Part shown: positions 35,601 through 49,400 of the stretch, one piece after another
Layout: each line of letters opens with the position of its first letter
How positions within the stretch are numbered: the first letter of the stretch is position 1
The notes under the pieces: generated by a model
Seen by the model: only the letters and a program-made list of their open reading frames with translations
What the model was told of the DNA's origin: nothing
Databases searched by the model: none
Program-made: the position numbers and the translations under genes
Source of the DNA: Corylus avellana
Lineage: Eukaryota; Streptophyta; Magnoliopsida; Fagales; Betulaceae
Assembly (NCBI RefSeq): GCF_901000735.1
Contig: NC_081550.1
Coordinates: 702,669-766,668 of the forward strand
Direction: 5' to 3'
Length of the DNA: 64,000 bases

Positions 35601-37336
35601 TACCTTTTATTTAGGGAAATTTGGATGCGGTTTCTGCAAGCTCTACTTCAGTTTCTGGGGATAGCATGGATGTTCTTACTCAAAGCCAAGTTGCAGCCAC
35701 CTCCCATATAGATCCTACTACTCTAGTAAATCAGGGAGTACAACAACCTATGGCTGGACCTACACACACTTCTTTACAAGGTCAATTTCAATTCCACAGT
35801 CCATGGTTCCCATCAGGCCAATCTCACAGTGTAATGCATGCATCTCCCGGCTTCATCCCCTCTCCAAATTCTTCAGCACCACTTCTCAACAATCCGGTCC
35901 ATTTATCTTCATCATTTATGAATCCTTCAAACATGCCTTCTTTGTTTGGGCCTCGACCAATTCCAGCAGCTGGACTCAACTCAATTCTCCAAAACCCACA
36001 TTTTCTGCCTAGACCACAGCCACCTACACAAATTCTACAGCATCCTTACATGGCTCAACCACGTCCTTTAGGACATATTGGCCCATTGAGAAATCCTTCC
36101 ATGATGGCTTTACAGCCCTCATCAGCTCAGCCTAATTTTTCAGCTCCACCTCCATTTACTGGTAGCCAACCCCCACCAACAAGGCCAGGACCTATCATGG
36201 GGTCACTAATGGCTTCACTTCCGCAACCCATGTCTAGTGCTCCACCTGGATCAATGCCTGACCGACCTTGGACCCCTGCTGGGAGCTCTAGTGTATGGTC
36301 TGGAGGCCCTGCCAGTGCTAGTGATTCAGCATCTCTAGGTCTGAGCAACATGGGGCACATGGCTCCACATATGGTTCCACCTAACAGGTCTCATCCTCAA
36401 AATCCACAACCAGGTGTTGCATCCGTGGCACCTCCTTCAAACATATCAACAGCCAGTTTGGTTTCACCTATGAACTTTTCATCTAGGCCATCCCCTACCC
36501 AGCTTTCAGGTGCTGCTGCTAACCGTCCTATTGGAGCTCCGCATTTTGCGTCAAATCCACCGCATCAAGGGGGGCATCCAGCTGCATTTTCCGCTTCATT
36601 ACATCAAACATCAGCACCAGCACCTGCACCTAAGTCATCTGTAAACCTTGTATTGGGATCTGCATCAATTCCTTTACATGGATCAGGAGTACCAAATTCT
36701 GTTTCTGGAAGTGCACCAAGCTTCACTCCCATAAAACCACCGACAGTGTCAGCTCCAACTTCTGGTGATTTTACTTTTCAACCTCACCGGCCACATAATC
36801 TAGTCTCTCAAGCAGTACCCACGTCAAGCAGACAACCTGCTATTCAGAGTTCTCAGCAGGTGCAGCTTCCAGCACTTCAGGTACCATCTTTCCAGTCGGG
36901 TGTGCCCAAAATAACTCAACCTGTCAATCAAGTCTTTCAGAGGCCACAGTTCAGCAATCCAGTAGGTCAGCCTCAAGCCCCTGTATCTGCTGCTCCCTAT
37001 GCCCAAAGCCCGACAGGTGCACACAGACTTCCAGCATTTCCAAATGCAAATGTTGCGCCCAGGACTCCACTCTCACAAATGGCCCCAAGGAGCTTCAGTC
37101 CAGCTCCCCAAATGCCGAGTTTGCCCGGTCCTATGGTTCCTAGGTCGGGGAATCCTCTGCAACTTCAACAAAATTACCCAGCACGCACTAGGCCAGAGAT
37201 CCTATTGGCTCCAAATCAACAATTTGGCAACACTTTCTCCTTTGCTTCTAGTAAGCCGCCTTCTAATTCTGGAGGACAGCAAATTTATGATCCTTTTTCA
37301 CCCACGTCTGTACCTACCTCCAAGGCAGATGGATAA
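32614..37336 (+). CDS. SF1/BBP-type KH RNA-binding protein with long Pro/Ser/Gln-rich tail
   Basis: Eight exons encode 848 residues: 32614-32922, 33304-33429, 33551-33590, 33720-33802, 34940-35017, 35123-35176, 35336-35470, 35615-37336. Near residue 85 is a basic-Trp motif (VQRKTKWGPDL) like the U2AF-binding ULM of splicing factor 1. Then comes the SF1 helix region (RLDQITQQLKLGSLEF, PDPRSPSPQ). The KH domain is at about 150-260: NPSYKVPPDYKPLL, KKYPGFNLISLIFGPGGDNQ, ETGAKIRVYGTKAETGEK. SF1 recognises the intron branch point in early spliceosomes. Unlike SF1 there are no CCHC zinc knuckles. Instead the single 1.7-kb last exon encodes a 570-residue low-complexity tail. The role is therefore probably in pre-mRNA binding but is not proven. 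Phases all fit. It converges on the gene at 38652-42029. Confidence 0.9.
34678..34700. repeat. (TG)n microsatellite in the SF1-like gene intron 5
   Basis: About 11 TG units, with a shorter TG run just upstream at 34650-34661. It is intronic. Confidence 0.9.
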
Positions 37337-38651
37337 TCCTGCAAGGGTGAGATCCAGACTACGAGAATTTGATGGCCTCAATCGCAATGGAATAGTTTTT
37401 GAGTTAGTACTGCATATGTCGGCTAACCATTAGAAGGTTCGGTAGGGCCAAAAGAGGTGTATAAATTTAGTAGGTCTATAGAGGTGAGATGTTTCTCTTT
37501 GTAATCTGATTATTGATAGCAAAAAACTTTTTCGCAACATTTCTTTTTATTTTTATGTTTTTTGACACTGATTGTATCCGTCTTTCCTTGTCATAGTCCG
37601 TCATTGCCCATTTTCTGGTCATGAATTGTGAATGAAGTTTGAATTTGAATTGTTTCAGAACAATACAGCATTGAGATGAACAAGCATACTTAATTGGAAA
37701 ATTTTATTTCTGTTATTTGCCAGACTATCCTGTGCTGTGTTTTGACTGAAATTGAATATGGACTTGAATAAGAGCAAGACAGTGTTGAAACTTGAAACCA
37801 AGTGGGTGCAATGCATTGAATACGAACTTGCGCATTGTTTGTTAATATGTTTTAGTTATGGATTTTGTTTTTGGTTTGAAAAATTGTTCTAATTTGACGT
37901 AAAGGTTAATACAGTTTTTGCATTTTGTGTTTTGAATTATTTTTTTGTCTCTCACTTGAGATAAAAAAAAAAAAAAAAAAAAAATCGTTAACAAATACGG
38001 CTGATTTTGCTGGTCTATATTAGTGGTTGATATGCTAGGCTTCTTTTTGTTGATTAGCATTGTCGATCCTGTATTGATCTTGGTCTCATGTCTTGTGGTC
38101 TATGTCACCTTGCCTTTATTGACTCTCCTATTATTTGGGGTTAATCTCATATTGCAGAGTAAACTGATGGAGCCTTGCAGTTCTCTTTCTTCATTTCTTT
38201 TTCTTTTTATCTATTTAAACTTCATAAATTTTGCATTCCCATCGAATACCTTCTCCACCCAGACATGCCATGTTTTTTGCAATTCATTGCGGTAGAAAAA
38301 TATGTAATACTGCACGGCTGCATCTAGCCACTTCTTTTGGATTTTCCTGAATTTGACAGGACTTAACAAGCTTCTGAGCATATTAGAAAGAACAGCAAGC
38401 CAATAACCAACTCGAATCCTTTGCAGAGTAGTTTAAGTAAGAACACGAGTTGCTGAAACTTGAAACCGCTGCCTATGGCTGACTCAAAGCGAAAAAAAAA
38501 AAAAAAAGATTTGAAAGATGAAAATTGAGCCTTGAAGGTAGCCAGTACGGATTCAAGTGTTATTTTTCAAAGAGAAAAATGCATGATATTTACTATATAC
38601 AATGTTAACACGGACTACATACAAAGTGAAGTGCCTGTTATCAAAGATGCC
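37337..38651. other. Convergent intergenic region
   Basis: This holds the 3' ends of the SF1-like gene and the minus-strand gene, plus one MITE copy at 37832-38002. No other gene seen. Confidence 0.6.
37832..38002 (+). mobile_element. MITE of the GTTTGTTAA family
   Basis: It starts GCATTGTTTGTTAATATG, contains TTCTAATTTGACGTAAAGG, and ends ATCGTTAACAAATACGGC after a long poly-A run. Confidence 0.65.
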
Positions 38652-41600
38652 TTAAACAGAAGGACCAGATCTGAGCACCCTCTCAAGTTTCTCAGCCTTC
38701 GTGTAGTCCTTTTCTGTGAGAGGCCCAGCTGGAAAAGGAGTGATTTCTACAACTAGGTGGGGTGTTGGGAGCTCATCAAACAGAGCCCTCACATTGTTGC
38801 AACAAACACTTTCTCCATGAGCAGTCTCCCTCCTAATTTGACAACCCTGCAAATGCAAAATCGAATTTTTGTATCAGAGCCCTATAGCTACCTACCATTA
38901 ACTAGGAAAACAGAAAAGAAATATAGAACAGGAAGAAAGGATCTTGGATTCCAGAAAATGTTCAAGAAACTTGCAGTACCTTGTGGGAAGTGGCATCCAC
39001 AAAGTGATCATCATCTGACAATAGGGATGCAATGGCCTTAAGGAGGCGCCGCCCCTCAGGTTTAGAGGGCACTCTATAGTTCCTTTTAAGTGTACCCTTT
39101 GTTGTAGGATGCCATTTGCTTACCAGTTTCCTTCTATCAGCTGCTTCATCCACTGTTCAACACAGCAAGTATTAGGATATAACTAGTTAACATTAAATAG
39201 ATGATACAGCTTTGAATAGAAACTCTTAAAACACCAGAAAAAAAAGAAAAAGAAAAGAAAGAAGTAGAATTTTTATGTCAGCAAAGTGTAGGATCGATCT
39301 TCATAAAAATAGATGCATGCATGTAGAACAAGAAAACATCTATGGTTCTCCGTCAACCAAATATATTAATCCATGTTTTATTCACCTATCCTCTTAAAAT
39401 ATGACTGAATACATAAAGCAGTGAAGCATGAGTTCAGAAGGTTCCATAATCAACGCACTTCCTTCTTAACTCCATCACTCATCTCATGGTTGTACTTCCA
39501 GAGGATATACGAACAAGATTCTACAGCTAAATACTACTTGGAAGATTACGACACGTGACAGGAAATCAATAATCTTAAAGATACCATTCTCTGTCATCAG
39601 GCACTCAACATAACACACACCGAAATGACAAAACTACCAACTTCACTAAAACAACAAGCAATGAAAATCATCACCTAAAACATCAAAGGGATTGTATTTC
39701 TTTCTACACCTTCCTTCCAGTGTCAGAACACCATAGCTCACTTCTCAGTACCAGTTAGAACAACCAATGAAAAGGTAGAATCCTTAAACATCCCAATCCC
39801 TTTTTGCCCATTTTTGTAAACCCTAAACAAAGAACATGCTGAAAAGGCTATAGCAACCTAGTCTAAATATTACAAAAATCAACTAAGTAAAACACTGATC
39901 ATGAAAATTCTACTCAGTTATCAACTTAAATGCTGCTGTATCTCCCTCAAGGATTAGATGGACCTAAGGCAACTGGAATGGCTGGAACCTCACGCCAGAC
40001 TTGATAATGATTCTTGTATTTAAGCTTCACAACTATTGAGCAAAAGCATGTTTCGCTTGAGTAACATTATCTAGTATTCCATGACACTCCTTAGCCTGTT
40101 AATGACAAGTCAACCGTATAGACATGAAAAGTGTTCCATCGAACAAAGATTCCACATATTAGACCCACGAGACCACCTTTTAGTCAGTCATAGGGTTCAC
40201 GTAACCATGTTTGCCTCCTTTGAAGTGCAAGTTACACTAAAGTCATGACTTCAATATTCACTAACTAAAAATCATTACTATATCTTCCTCTTCTCCCTAA
40301 TTGGGTGACTATTTTGTATACTCCATGTGTACTTGGATTGCGCCCCTTTCCACCACCTAATAAGATTGAATTATTTTATATTTATATAAAGGTACTACAG
40401 TAATATCTTGACATTTTTATTTCACTGATTATTTTCTACGCAATTTTATAATCAACAAGTACATAAGTATAATTTTCAACCCATTCGATCCATTCCTACA
40501 GAAACTATTGAAGAAAAGAATGATTAGTAACAAGAATACTAGACATATCTGCTGTTCTCATTCCACTGAAGTTTGGGAATCATAACTGATTGATGGTACT
40601 TTGGTTTTGTTGAAATGACATCTTTTTGAAAGTTTCCATTATTTCTGAAATGCTCCACTTTCGAGGAAGGCTCCATTCGGTAATGGATTTCTACCTCATT
40701 TATGAAGCTGTTCAATTAGTGGTCGACATCAACCAGTGTGTACTCACTTAACAATGTTTTACTTTTTCCTCTCCCATAAATGAAGTTGGCCTAAAACCTT
40801 GACATGTTACTTTGCAATTCCCAAGTGTATCTTTAGCCACTGATGCCTTTATAGCCATGCATGACCAGACGAACACTGGCTGTTTCAGAAAGAAAATTTA
40901 TAGCTATAGCTTTTCAAATTTCTCATGGGAACTCATTCCTTATGAACTTTAAAATTTTAACCAAAACAAATCCTAGGCTGAAAGAATTTGACAAAATTTG
41001 CTACAATCTCAAAGGCAAAGAAAATTGCTAGATAATATTGTGGTTCAAAATATTTATGTATTATCATTGGAATCCTCGGCCAATTCTATGGGGACTAATG
41101 TCATATATTCATAAGAAATTTTCAGAAAACAAAGAATAAACAAGGTAATACTCTCATTAGTTCCCCTGTTAGTTGCTTGGTAAAAAAACGCACGAAAATT
41201 TTGATCTTCAATATATCCTCACTCGGGGCTTGAAATAAAAAGAGTTCCTTTTTTTTTTTTTTTTTGTTTTAGCCACGAGAATGACAAAAGTTTTGCCAAG
41301 TAGGGGAAATTTTTTTCGTTTTTCCCCTCTTGGGATAACAATGAAGCAAATTCAAGCATGAACTTCAACTCACATATGCACTTCCCAGATTTCCCAGCAA
41401 CCAAACAGAGGATAAGCAAAAAAAAAAAAAAATGCTTGTTCATAAATTTAAGCAAACGTTGAGTATCAAAGGAAAGCAAGCACAAATCAAACCCACAAAC
41501 CTGGTTTCCCTTGTATACTCCCCAACCACTTGGAGAAACCTAAATCACCGGATTCACCTCCACCAGCACCACCACTTTCCAACTCTAAATCAAATAATAA

Positions 41601-42029
41601 CAAAACAAAGTTCAAAGCTTTAATTAAGAGAAATCCAAATCCAATACAAAAAAAAAAGAAAATGACGATATTGAAGAACCCAGAAAAGAAAACAAACGAA
41701 CCCCATTATCATATTAATAGAAATAGTAGACCTGAGACAAGTGGGTTAGATGGAGATCCAGCTAAGCCAGCCTTCAAGAGGGCATAGAAGATGCAAAGCC
41801 GACCAGCCCATAAAACAGGAGCCTCAAGCAGAGAAGCATGAGTAATGAGTGTGGACTTGTTGATTCTGTTAGTGTGTGATCTTTTACTCAAACAAAGTAA
41901 TCTTTTGAGGGCTTTGGTGGATTCAGTTTGGAAGTCAGGAAAGAGGGTTTTGGACAGCAAAGTCGGATGGGTTTTGGATTGAAAGGGTGATGTGAAGAAG
42001 GTGGTGGTGTGTACAAGAGAGAGAAGCAT
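38652..42029 (-). CDS. Conserved plant protein of unknown function, probably plastid-targeted
   Basis: Four exons, 41732-42029, 41501-41584, 38980-39152 and 38652-38846, encode 249 residues with all phases matching. The first 60 residues are rich in Ser, Thr, Lys and Arg with no acidic cluster, like a chloroplast transit peptide. A moderately hydrophobic stretch follows (APVLWAGRLCIFYALLKAGL). The C-terminal 120 residues look highly conserved: KWLGSIQGKP, RRKLVSKWHPTTKGTLKRNY, EGRRLLKAIASLLSDDDHF, CCNNVRALFDELPTPHLVVE and ITPFPAGPLTEKDY. I recognise this as a conserved plant family but know no function. Paired basic stretches could contact RNA or nucleotides; that is speculation. Intron 2 is 2.35 kb and contains a LINE tail. 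Confidence 0.85.
40311..40385 (+). mobile_element. LINE 3' end remnant
   Basis: The sequence TGTATACTCCATGTGTACTT, followed by a GCGCCCCTTT motif and TAATAAGATTGAATTATTT, is the usual 3' UTR of plant L1-type elements. It lies in intron 2 of the unknown plastid protein gene, antisense to it. Confidence 0.6.
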
Positions 42030-42067
42030 TTCTTAGCTCACACAGTCACTGGGAATGACAATAGTAT

Positions 42068-42130
42068 CAGTGAGAGAGAGAGAGAGAGAGAGGGGATATA
42101 CTATAGAGGCTCTAGAGAGAGAGAGAGACT
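42068..42130. repeat. GA-rich microsatellites
   Basis: Two (GA)n runs, 42071-42092 and 42115-42129, lie just upstream of the unknown plastid protein gene, in its likely 5' leader or promoter. Confidence 0.85.
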
Positions 42131-43446
42131 GTTTTTTCTGATATTTTTTTTTTCTTTTCTTTTCTGATTGAGAAAGAGAGACCGTTTAAGCAATAATATC
42201 CTATTCCAAACGAGAAACGGTGTCGTTCTCTCCAGGCAAACGGTGCAGCAAGGGTTTTTTTCAGTTGATTCTCTATAATTTCTTTGAATCTGTTTTTTTT
42301 TTTTTTGGCCAAAATAATTCATTTATCTAGACCATTTATTTTAAATGAATGGTTCAAATCATGATAGATAACACACAAAAAAAAAAAGAAAAAAAAGATG
42401 GCTTTTAATGGTCGAAGCATCTCTTTAGTCATATGGGTGGTCAAACCAACCTCGGTTTAGAGTTGGTCTAAAGTTTCTTTTGAGGTGTCTCAAGTGCTTT
42501 TTATTATTATTATTATTTGTTGTCACGAATCAATAGTCTTGCATGTTATCTTAATCTTGCAAACTAGTGTTTTTATTATTATTATTGAAATCTTGCAAGC
42601 TAGTTAGGCAAGGAAAAATGCAATAATAGTAATAGAAAAACAAATAAATAAATAAATGTCATTGGCTTGACGGTCAAGCTTGGCTACTGATATTGCTTAG
42701 GGTTACACAACAATGGGATGGGCATGGAGATGTATGGGCCCCGGTCTTGACTCTAGTGAATCTATAAACAAAAGAAAAATGGTCAAGTGGATGATTTTCA
42801 TGTCATTGTCATCTTATCCACAAAGATGACTAACAGCCAATACATATTTCGTTTATTCTCATTCTAGTTTTAATTGGCCATTGTATTTGTATACCAAGAG
42901 TGCATTTAACCCGCGATTTCACATGCTAAAAACGTGTTCTAAATAAAATCGTAGAATATATTCAATTTAGAGTATATTTAACACCATCAGTGTGCCAATG
43001 CATGTGGCATGCGGGTGGAGGAAATTGATCCTCTTCATTTCAAATGAAATAGAGAGACACCATTTAGTGAAAAATGTGTAAAATTTGAGACAAGATTACC
43101 CTTTTCTTAAAAAGACAAGGACAATTATGTTCCACCATTTTTCCTAAATGATTCCTGTTTCCACGGGTGGGCAGGGAGGCTTGTTTTTCAGTATATGCAA
43201 TCAAAATGATCCATGTAGATTTTCTTTCTATTTCTTTATTTAAATTATTTTGTTTTCATTTTTTTTCTTCACATACAAGATGTGTTTAGATAATAAATTA
43301 GGAAAAGCAAAAATTTATGTTCCATAAGGAAGCATCAGCTTCAAAGACATGTACAAACAAGGGCTTCAACACTAGGGAGGATATGGAGGGGACTAAATAC
43401 AAACTATATATAAAAAAAAAAAAAATCAGAATATGTTGAAGCTCTT
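42131..43446. other. Intergenic
   Basis: Upstream region of the plastid protein gene and 3' flank of HUB2. It contains TTA/ATT trinucleotide runs near 42505-42520 and 42575-42590. No gene recognised. Confidence 0.55.
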
Positions 43447-46400
43447 TCATATCTTTACAAAACGAACATCATTCTGACCGAATGCATTCCCACATGCCGG
43501 ACACTTCCGGTGGCGGATCTCTAGATTTTTTTGGATGCATGGATTGCAGAAAAGATGATAGCACTTCACGATTACAACCTGTGAAATATAAATCACACCC
43601 ACATCCATCAATGTAGCAATGATATACTTAAAAGGATTTGATAAGGCCAACAAGCCTGAATCTGATACAAGTTAATATATATATATAGCTAGAAAAGGAA
43701 ACAAGGATTACAAAGGTGTAAGCTAGCACGCATAGAGCACACTTACCTCCTTTGGCCGATCGGAACACACACTACATTTGAGAATAGACTTGCAACTCTT
43801 GATCTCATCTTGAAGTTTCTGTATTGCAGCCTCTCCAGTTTCAGAACTCATCTCAGCAACCTTGTTATTGAATTCCCTAAGCTCTTCCTCAAGCTTCTTC
43901 CTTGAGCTTCTGCTCAACACAATTCCATATTCTTAGATGCAAATTTGGCTTGAAACATTACACTTAATAGATACTTAAGAGCTATTAATCATAAATAAAA
44001 ATTTCACCAAATTTAGATCATCTGCTTATGAGAAAGTAACATGCTGTAACGATGGATGCATAGCTTATTATGACATAATTTTCTGACAAGCAGCAGTTAT
44101 ACAAGCTGCATATCCAAGTGGTAGCCCTTCACCCAGTAAATCAACGCACCAAAGTTGATGTCAAAGAAAGCTTCACAGCCACCAATTAACAGATTAAGGT
44201 AAATTGGTCCCAAAATCTCAGTAGCTTCAATGATATGCTAGATCAGTATTGCACATGATACATCAATGGAAAAGCTACCATCTGCTTAGCAGCAGGTCAG
44301 AAATGGCATCATAAAAAGGCACGAGTGACAAAAATTACCTTTGCCTTCTATGTCCTAAACTATGAAATTGTGATAGAGGGGGAAGTTGTATGATGCATAG
44401 ACATAACCACAAGTTCTGAAATAGACCATTATGATTTAAATGAACTCCACTTCAGAAGGGAAAAAAACACCACCTATCATTCTCCAAATCATTTTGGAGA
44501 TCATCCCTCTCCTGCTGAATTTGCTCATATTCCTTCTCAGAGGAAGCAAAGGCAGATTTAAGCCACTTTAACTCCTTCTCAGCATCAGCCAATTCCCACT
44601 TGGCTGTTTCCAGGTTGACTGCAAGATGTCTTTCTTCTTGAGTAGATTTAATGGCTTCTGTCAGAAAAGCCTCCATCTGCATGATTCAAATTCAGGTCGA
44701 TAAAGGATAGAATTGCCAAACTTCCTAGAGAGTATAAGAAAATGTTACCTGCTCTTCACTGTAGGAAATTTTCATTCTCAAGGATTCTACCGACGCGTTA
44801 ATCTGTTGAAGTTGCTTTGCCAATGACTGCTTCTCCGAGAGCAAATAGCTGTGTGCCTGCTTTGTCTTCACACTCTCAGAAACAAGCTGCATTAAAGAAA
44901 TCATAGAACAATTAGGAATGACCAGCCCAAGTAATCAATTACATCACTGAAGTAAGCAATTAATTGATGGGAAACAAAGAAGGCAGATTGTAACGAACTA
45001 ATATCAGTGTAGCTAATAACAAGACAGACCTTGATATTATAGTCATCCCTCTCAGTCACCTGCTGCAACAGATGTTGGTTCTGCATCTGCATATCTTCAT
45101 ATGCTTGACCAATGGTCTGCAGGAAAATAATAAATCAATCGACAAATGTGGGAGGGAGGGCTAGTTGAAGCAGAAAAAAGAGATCAGTCACATATTATAG
45201 GAACCAAATTTGCAGCAACTTTATAAAATTCAAAAAGAAAAGACTTAAAAAAACCTAGGAGACCTCAATTTCTGATATATATTGCTCTGCTTCCCCATCT
45301 TTACTTCTAATAGCCTCAGTAAGCTCCAAAACATCCCTGCATATTTAAAAAAAAAAAAAAAAAACACAGACCAGATAACTTTTTAATGTTGGTGAATTTT
45401 TTCTCTAGTTGCAAGCTTGAAGAACAGTCTGCAGGATCAACAACAAAATTATGGCAGTAGCATGTGCAAACAGCAACAAAAGCATATGTGAACATCTATT
45501 TTGAAATGGAATTAAGTTCCAATACTTCCCAACAAAATGCAGAGAGATAATTGAGCTTCAAATAAATGATACTAAAAAGCTAAAAGAAATATCTGAATCA
45601 TCATCTTTTTTTTTTCTTTTTTTTTTGGGATAACCAGGATATTCAAGGTTTTGCCCCGACTACATCCCCGAGACACCGTGCAAACGGCCCCTCCACATAG
45701 GTCGGGTAAAGCTTGGGCTTTCGCCAGCAGGCGTGGCCTCAAGAAATTATTTGGCACTCAAGGGGAGTCGAACCTTAAACTTGATTCTACATAAGGCACC
45801 AGAGCCAAGCGACTTATCACTCAAGCCAACCCATTGGGGTTAAATCCTCAACATCTTAAAACTTCCACATTCAGCATAATTCCACAATGCTTAATCTACT
45901 AGTTGAGCCATATTTACACACACCAAACTCCACTTCATTCTACTAACAATATATTGGAACTGCCATATGAACTGTCATCCCTCTCATGTGGAACCTCACA
46001 GGGCATAAACAGAGTTGCCATACTCATATGATGTCATCTACATGCCCTGACATCTCAACAATTTCTCAGGAAGCATTTGATGTTAATGCCTATTAATGAT
46101 AAAACCATATCTTTACACTTTTCACTCAGCCAACAAAACTACATCTTTTTCAACACCTGAAAGTACATCTCCTTCAGGCAGTAAGTTAAAAAAAATACAG
46201 AAAACCAAAGAATTCAACCACCCCCACTGCATCACTCACAAACTACCTGCCTCCTGAAAATTCATTTCTCACAGACTAGAAAACTGTATTTCCCAAAAAA
46301 GGTGTCACCAATCTGTCTAATCTTGTAGCCAATCATATCGAAAGATCACAAGATCTTAAAACAATTTCGTCGTTCTGGAATATTACAACAAACCCCCTCC

Positions 46401-49400
46401 CCCCAAAAAGAAAAGACAAAAAAAAAAAATGCCTTACACTGCTCATCATCCTAATCCTTTCACCTTCTCCCACTCCCCTTAAAAAGATAAAAGCTACAAA
46501 AGGAATGACAAAAGCAGGGGTAAAATTATCCCTTAAATTTGTCATGGAAAGAAACACCTTTGAAACAACAAGCGGATATATACTTATTTCTCCTGTCAAC
46601 CAATCCAGCTATTAAAAAAAAACCTCGTGTTCATACAATTTTTAAATAAAGTTGGAATTAAGTGAAAATAAAAAACCTCTCAGAAGCATCCAGTTTGGCC
46701 CTTAAATCAGCTATTTCAGCTTCAGCGGCAGAAAGCCTTTGCTGACAAGCAGCCTCAGCTTCATTGGCAGCTTTCACTCTCAACTCTAGACTATGTTCAT
46801 CTAAAGCATTTCTTAAAACTTCAGCTTGTGAGTAAGCTCTGCGTTCTGATTCCTTGATTTCCATCAACTCTCTGCAATTCAAAATTTCAAGGTTAAAGGC
46901 AAAATCATTGTGAAAAGAGGAAAAAAAAAATTGAGAATTAAATTAATACCGAGATGTTGACCTAGACAGCTCAATCTGTCATTACATCCTAATGAGTTGT
47001 ATGCCAAAATCATACAAATCACGTAACATCCGATTACCTAACCCTCCTATCCTATCTATACAGAGACAACATCTCTTTTTATGCAAAATGCATGCGCAAT
47101 CCTGCTGAGTTTTACTCGTACATATTGGGAACTAAGAACAACAAAATTTTATCCATTGAACTGATGTCATAACTGAGAGCCGCAGCAAGAGCACTAAAGT
47201 CAAACACACCTCTACATTCCCCAGATTGATACTAAATCCAACATCAATCAGATAGATTACTTTCATGCATGTCCCTATAGATTCGCTGATTTGGGACTTT
47301 CTTTTATAATAGCACATCGAAGATAGATAATGTCTTCACTCATGGCTAGATCATCCTCTTAACATAACAGTTACATAACTGTCTCTAGCACAAGGATAAA
47401 GGAACAAGTATACAAAAATACCTGTTAAAAAAAAAAAAAAAAACAAACAAACATGCATACATAAAAGCTTTTACTTGTTAAGTGTGAAACATATGAACAC
47501 CATCACTTTAATATTTAATGGCATAAACTGCAGGCCATCAGCTTAGAACCTCAATTTACCTGCTGTCATAACTTTCCTGTCCATACATGTCCAAGAAGAT
47601 TTGCAATTCCAGTTTTTCCTTCTGCAACTCTTCAATCTGCAATGTATTCATCTTTATCAGTAGCTAATAAGCTCAGTAATAGTACAGTATGGAAGAACTT
47701 CAAAGTCGTAGTCAAATATTACAGAAATTGGCACTGATGATGCTAAGCTTAAGTGCAAATATCTCCATGCATATTTTTCTTTTTTTATAGGCAATAAGTC
47801 AATATATTTTCATCCAGTGTATACTCATGATTTACACCAAATTTCACCAGAACAATTTTTTGTTCAAAATTTCTGTCTGACTAAACACCCTACTCAGAAT
47901 GTAATCTGGTTTCCATGATCATGCATGTCAGTTGTGAACTATAGCCACAAAATTGCAAAAATTGCACATGAAGTTTGATGATTGTTCACTAGCGAATCAA
48001 ACAGGAAATTTACTTAAACCGGAAAAAAAAAAGAATTAAACATGAGGCTGAAAAATTAAAAACTAAATCAAACTATCCATTTAATATCTAATCTGATTGA
48101 GCAGGATATAATTTAGAAGGTTAGATATGACAAGGACGTATCAGTCAAATTGAGTCTTGGAAAATGAAATTATATTAAACAGCAGGGATGGAAATTCAAA
48201 TAATCTGCATGTTATTTGAATACAAAATCAATGCACAGAAAGGTATATAAAAGCAAAATATAATATCATTGCCAAAAAAGAGAAGAAAAATCCTAGTTTC
48301 AAATGGATGAGAATCTTACCAGTGCCTTAAGAGACTTGATCTCCACCATCTGTTCAGTACATTTGTCTGCTAAGCTCTGCTTTTCATTAGTCTAAACCAA
48401 ACACAAAGAAATTGGTAAATTTCAGAAAAGAGAGTCTAGTCAGAAGAGATAAACAATGACAACACAGACATAGTACAAATAAAATGAAAATCTTTAAGAT
48501 GGTTAGCAATTGCATACAAATAAAATGAAAATCCAAAACCTATCAAAGCTTAAAGAGATTTCGCTATAGTTTATTTACTTATTCAACTAAATTTTAATTT
48601 TCCTTTTTTTGTTTGGGGCAGATGGGAGGGGGGGAACAAACTCTGCCTGTGTCCTGTTCAGTTTCCTATCTTTACACAAGTATATCCCAGACCCAGAAGA
48701 GGAGAGTTGTGGAAGATTGACAGTCAACATACACCAATAGTCACATTAGCCAAAACCCTTTTTCCAATTGGGGGTCAGGGAAGGGACTCAACAACTCCTC
48801 CTGTTTTGTGCCCAGTGCCCTTTCCTTAGTCTATCCTATGCCCCAAAGGCGGAATATTGTGGCCGATTGACAGCCGGTGGACCCATATTCACATATTATT
48901 TAAGAGATACATATTCCAAAAAGAAGACAGCCAAACGGGCCGTGGGTAGAAACATCAAAAAGATAAATAAAAGGAGACTGAAAAAGACAGGTCATCTGCC
49001 AACATAAAAAGTACAGTGAGATCCTACAAATATAAATACTGAAAAAGAAGGCAACCAAATATGGTGTGGGAAAAAGCAGTGTTATGGATTTAATGGGTAA
49101 TAGATCTAAAGAGGGATGAATAATCTAAAAGGTAACCAAGAGTTGAATTGATTAGAAGAATTCAACCGCATGTCTGCTTTCCAACCAATTAAGACTGAGT
49201 TAAAGAATTTATTCCAGAACATCTCAGCCGGTTCTATGGTATCCTCACTGTACTCATGCAAATTTTGCATAATCAAGTTTCATCCAGGACTTTAAACACC
49301 AATAGAAGTGATCTGTCAAAATAATGTAGATGAATTTCCTTTCTTTTTTTCCTACTTACAAAAGCATTCTTTCTTGAATCCCAACTATCCTCAAAAAATA

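Noticed and set aside
48768..49007. 79-codon plus-strand frame
   Set aside because: Inside HUB2 intron 10, antisense, with no family similarity.
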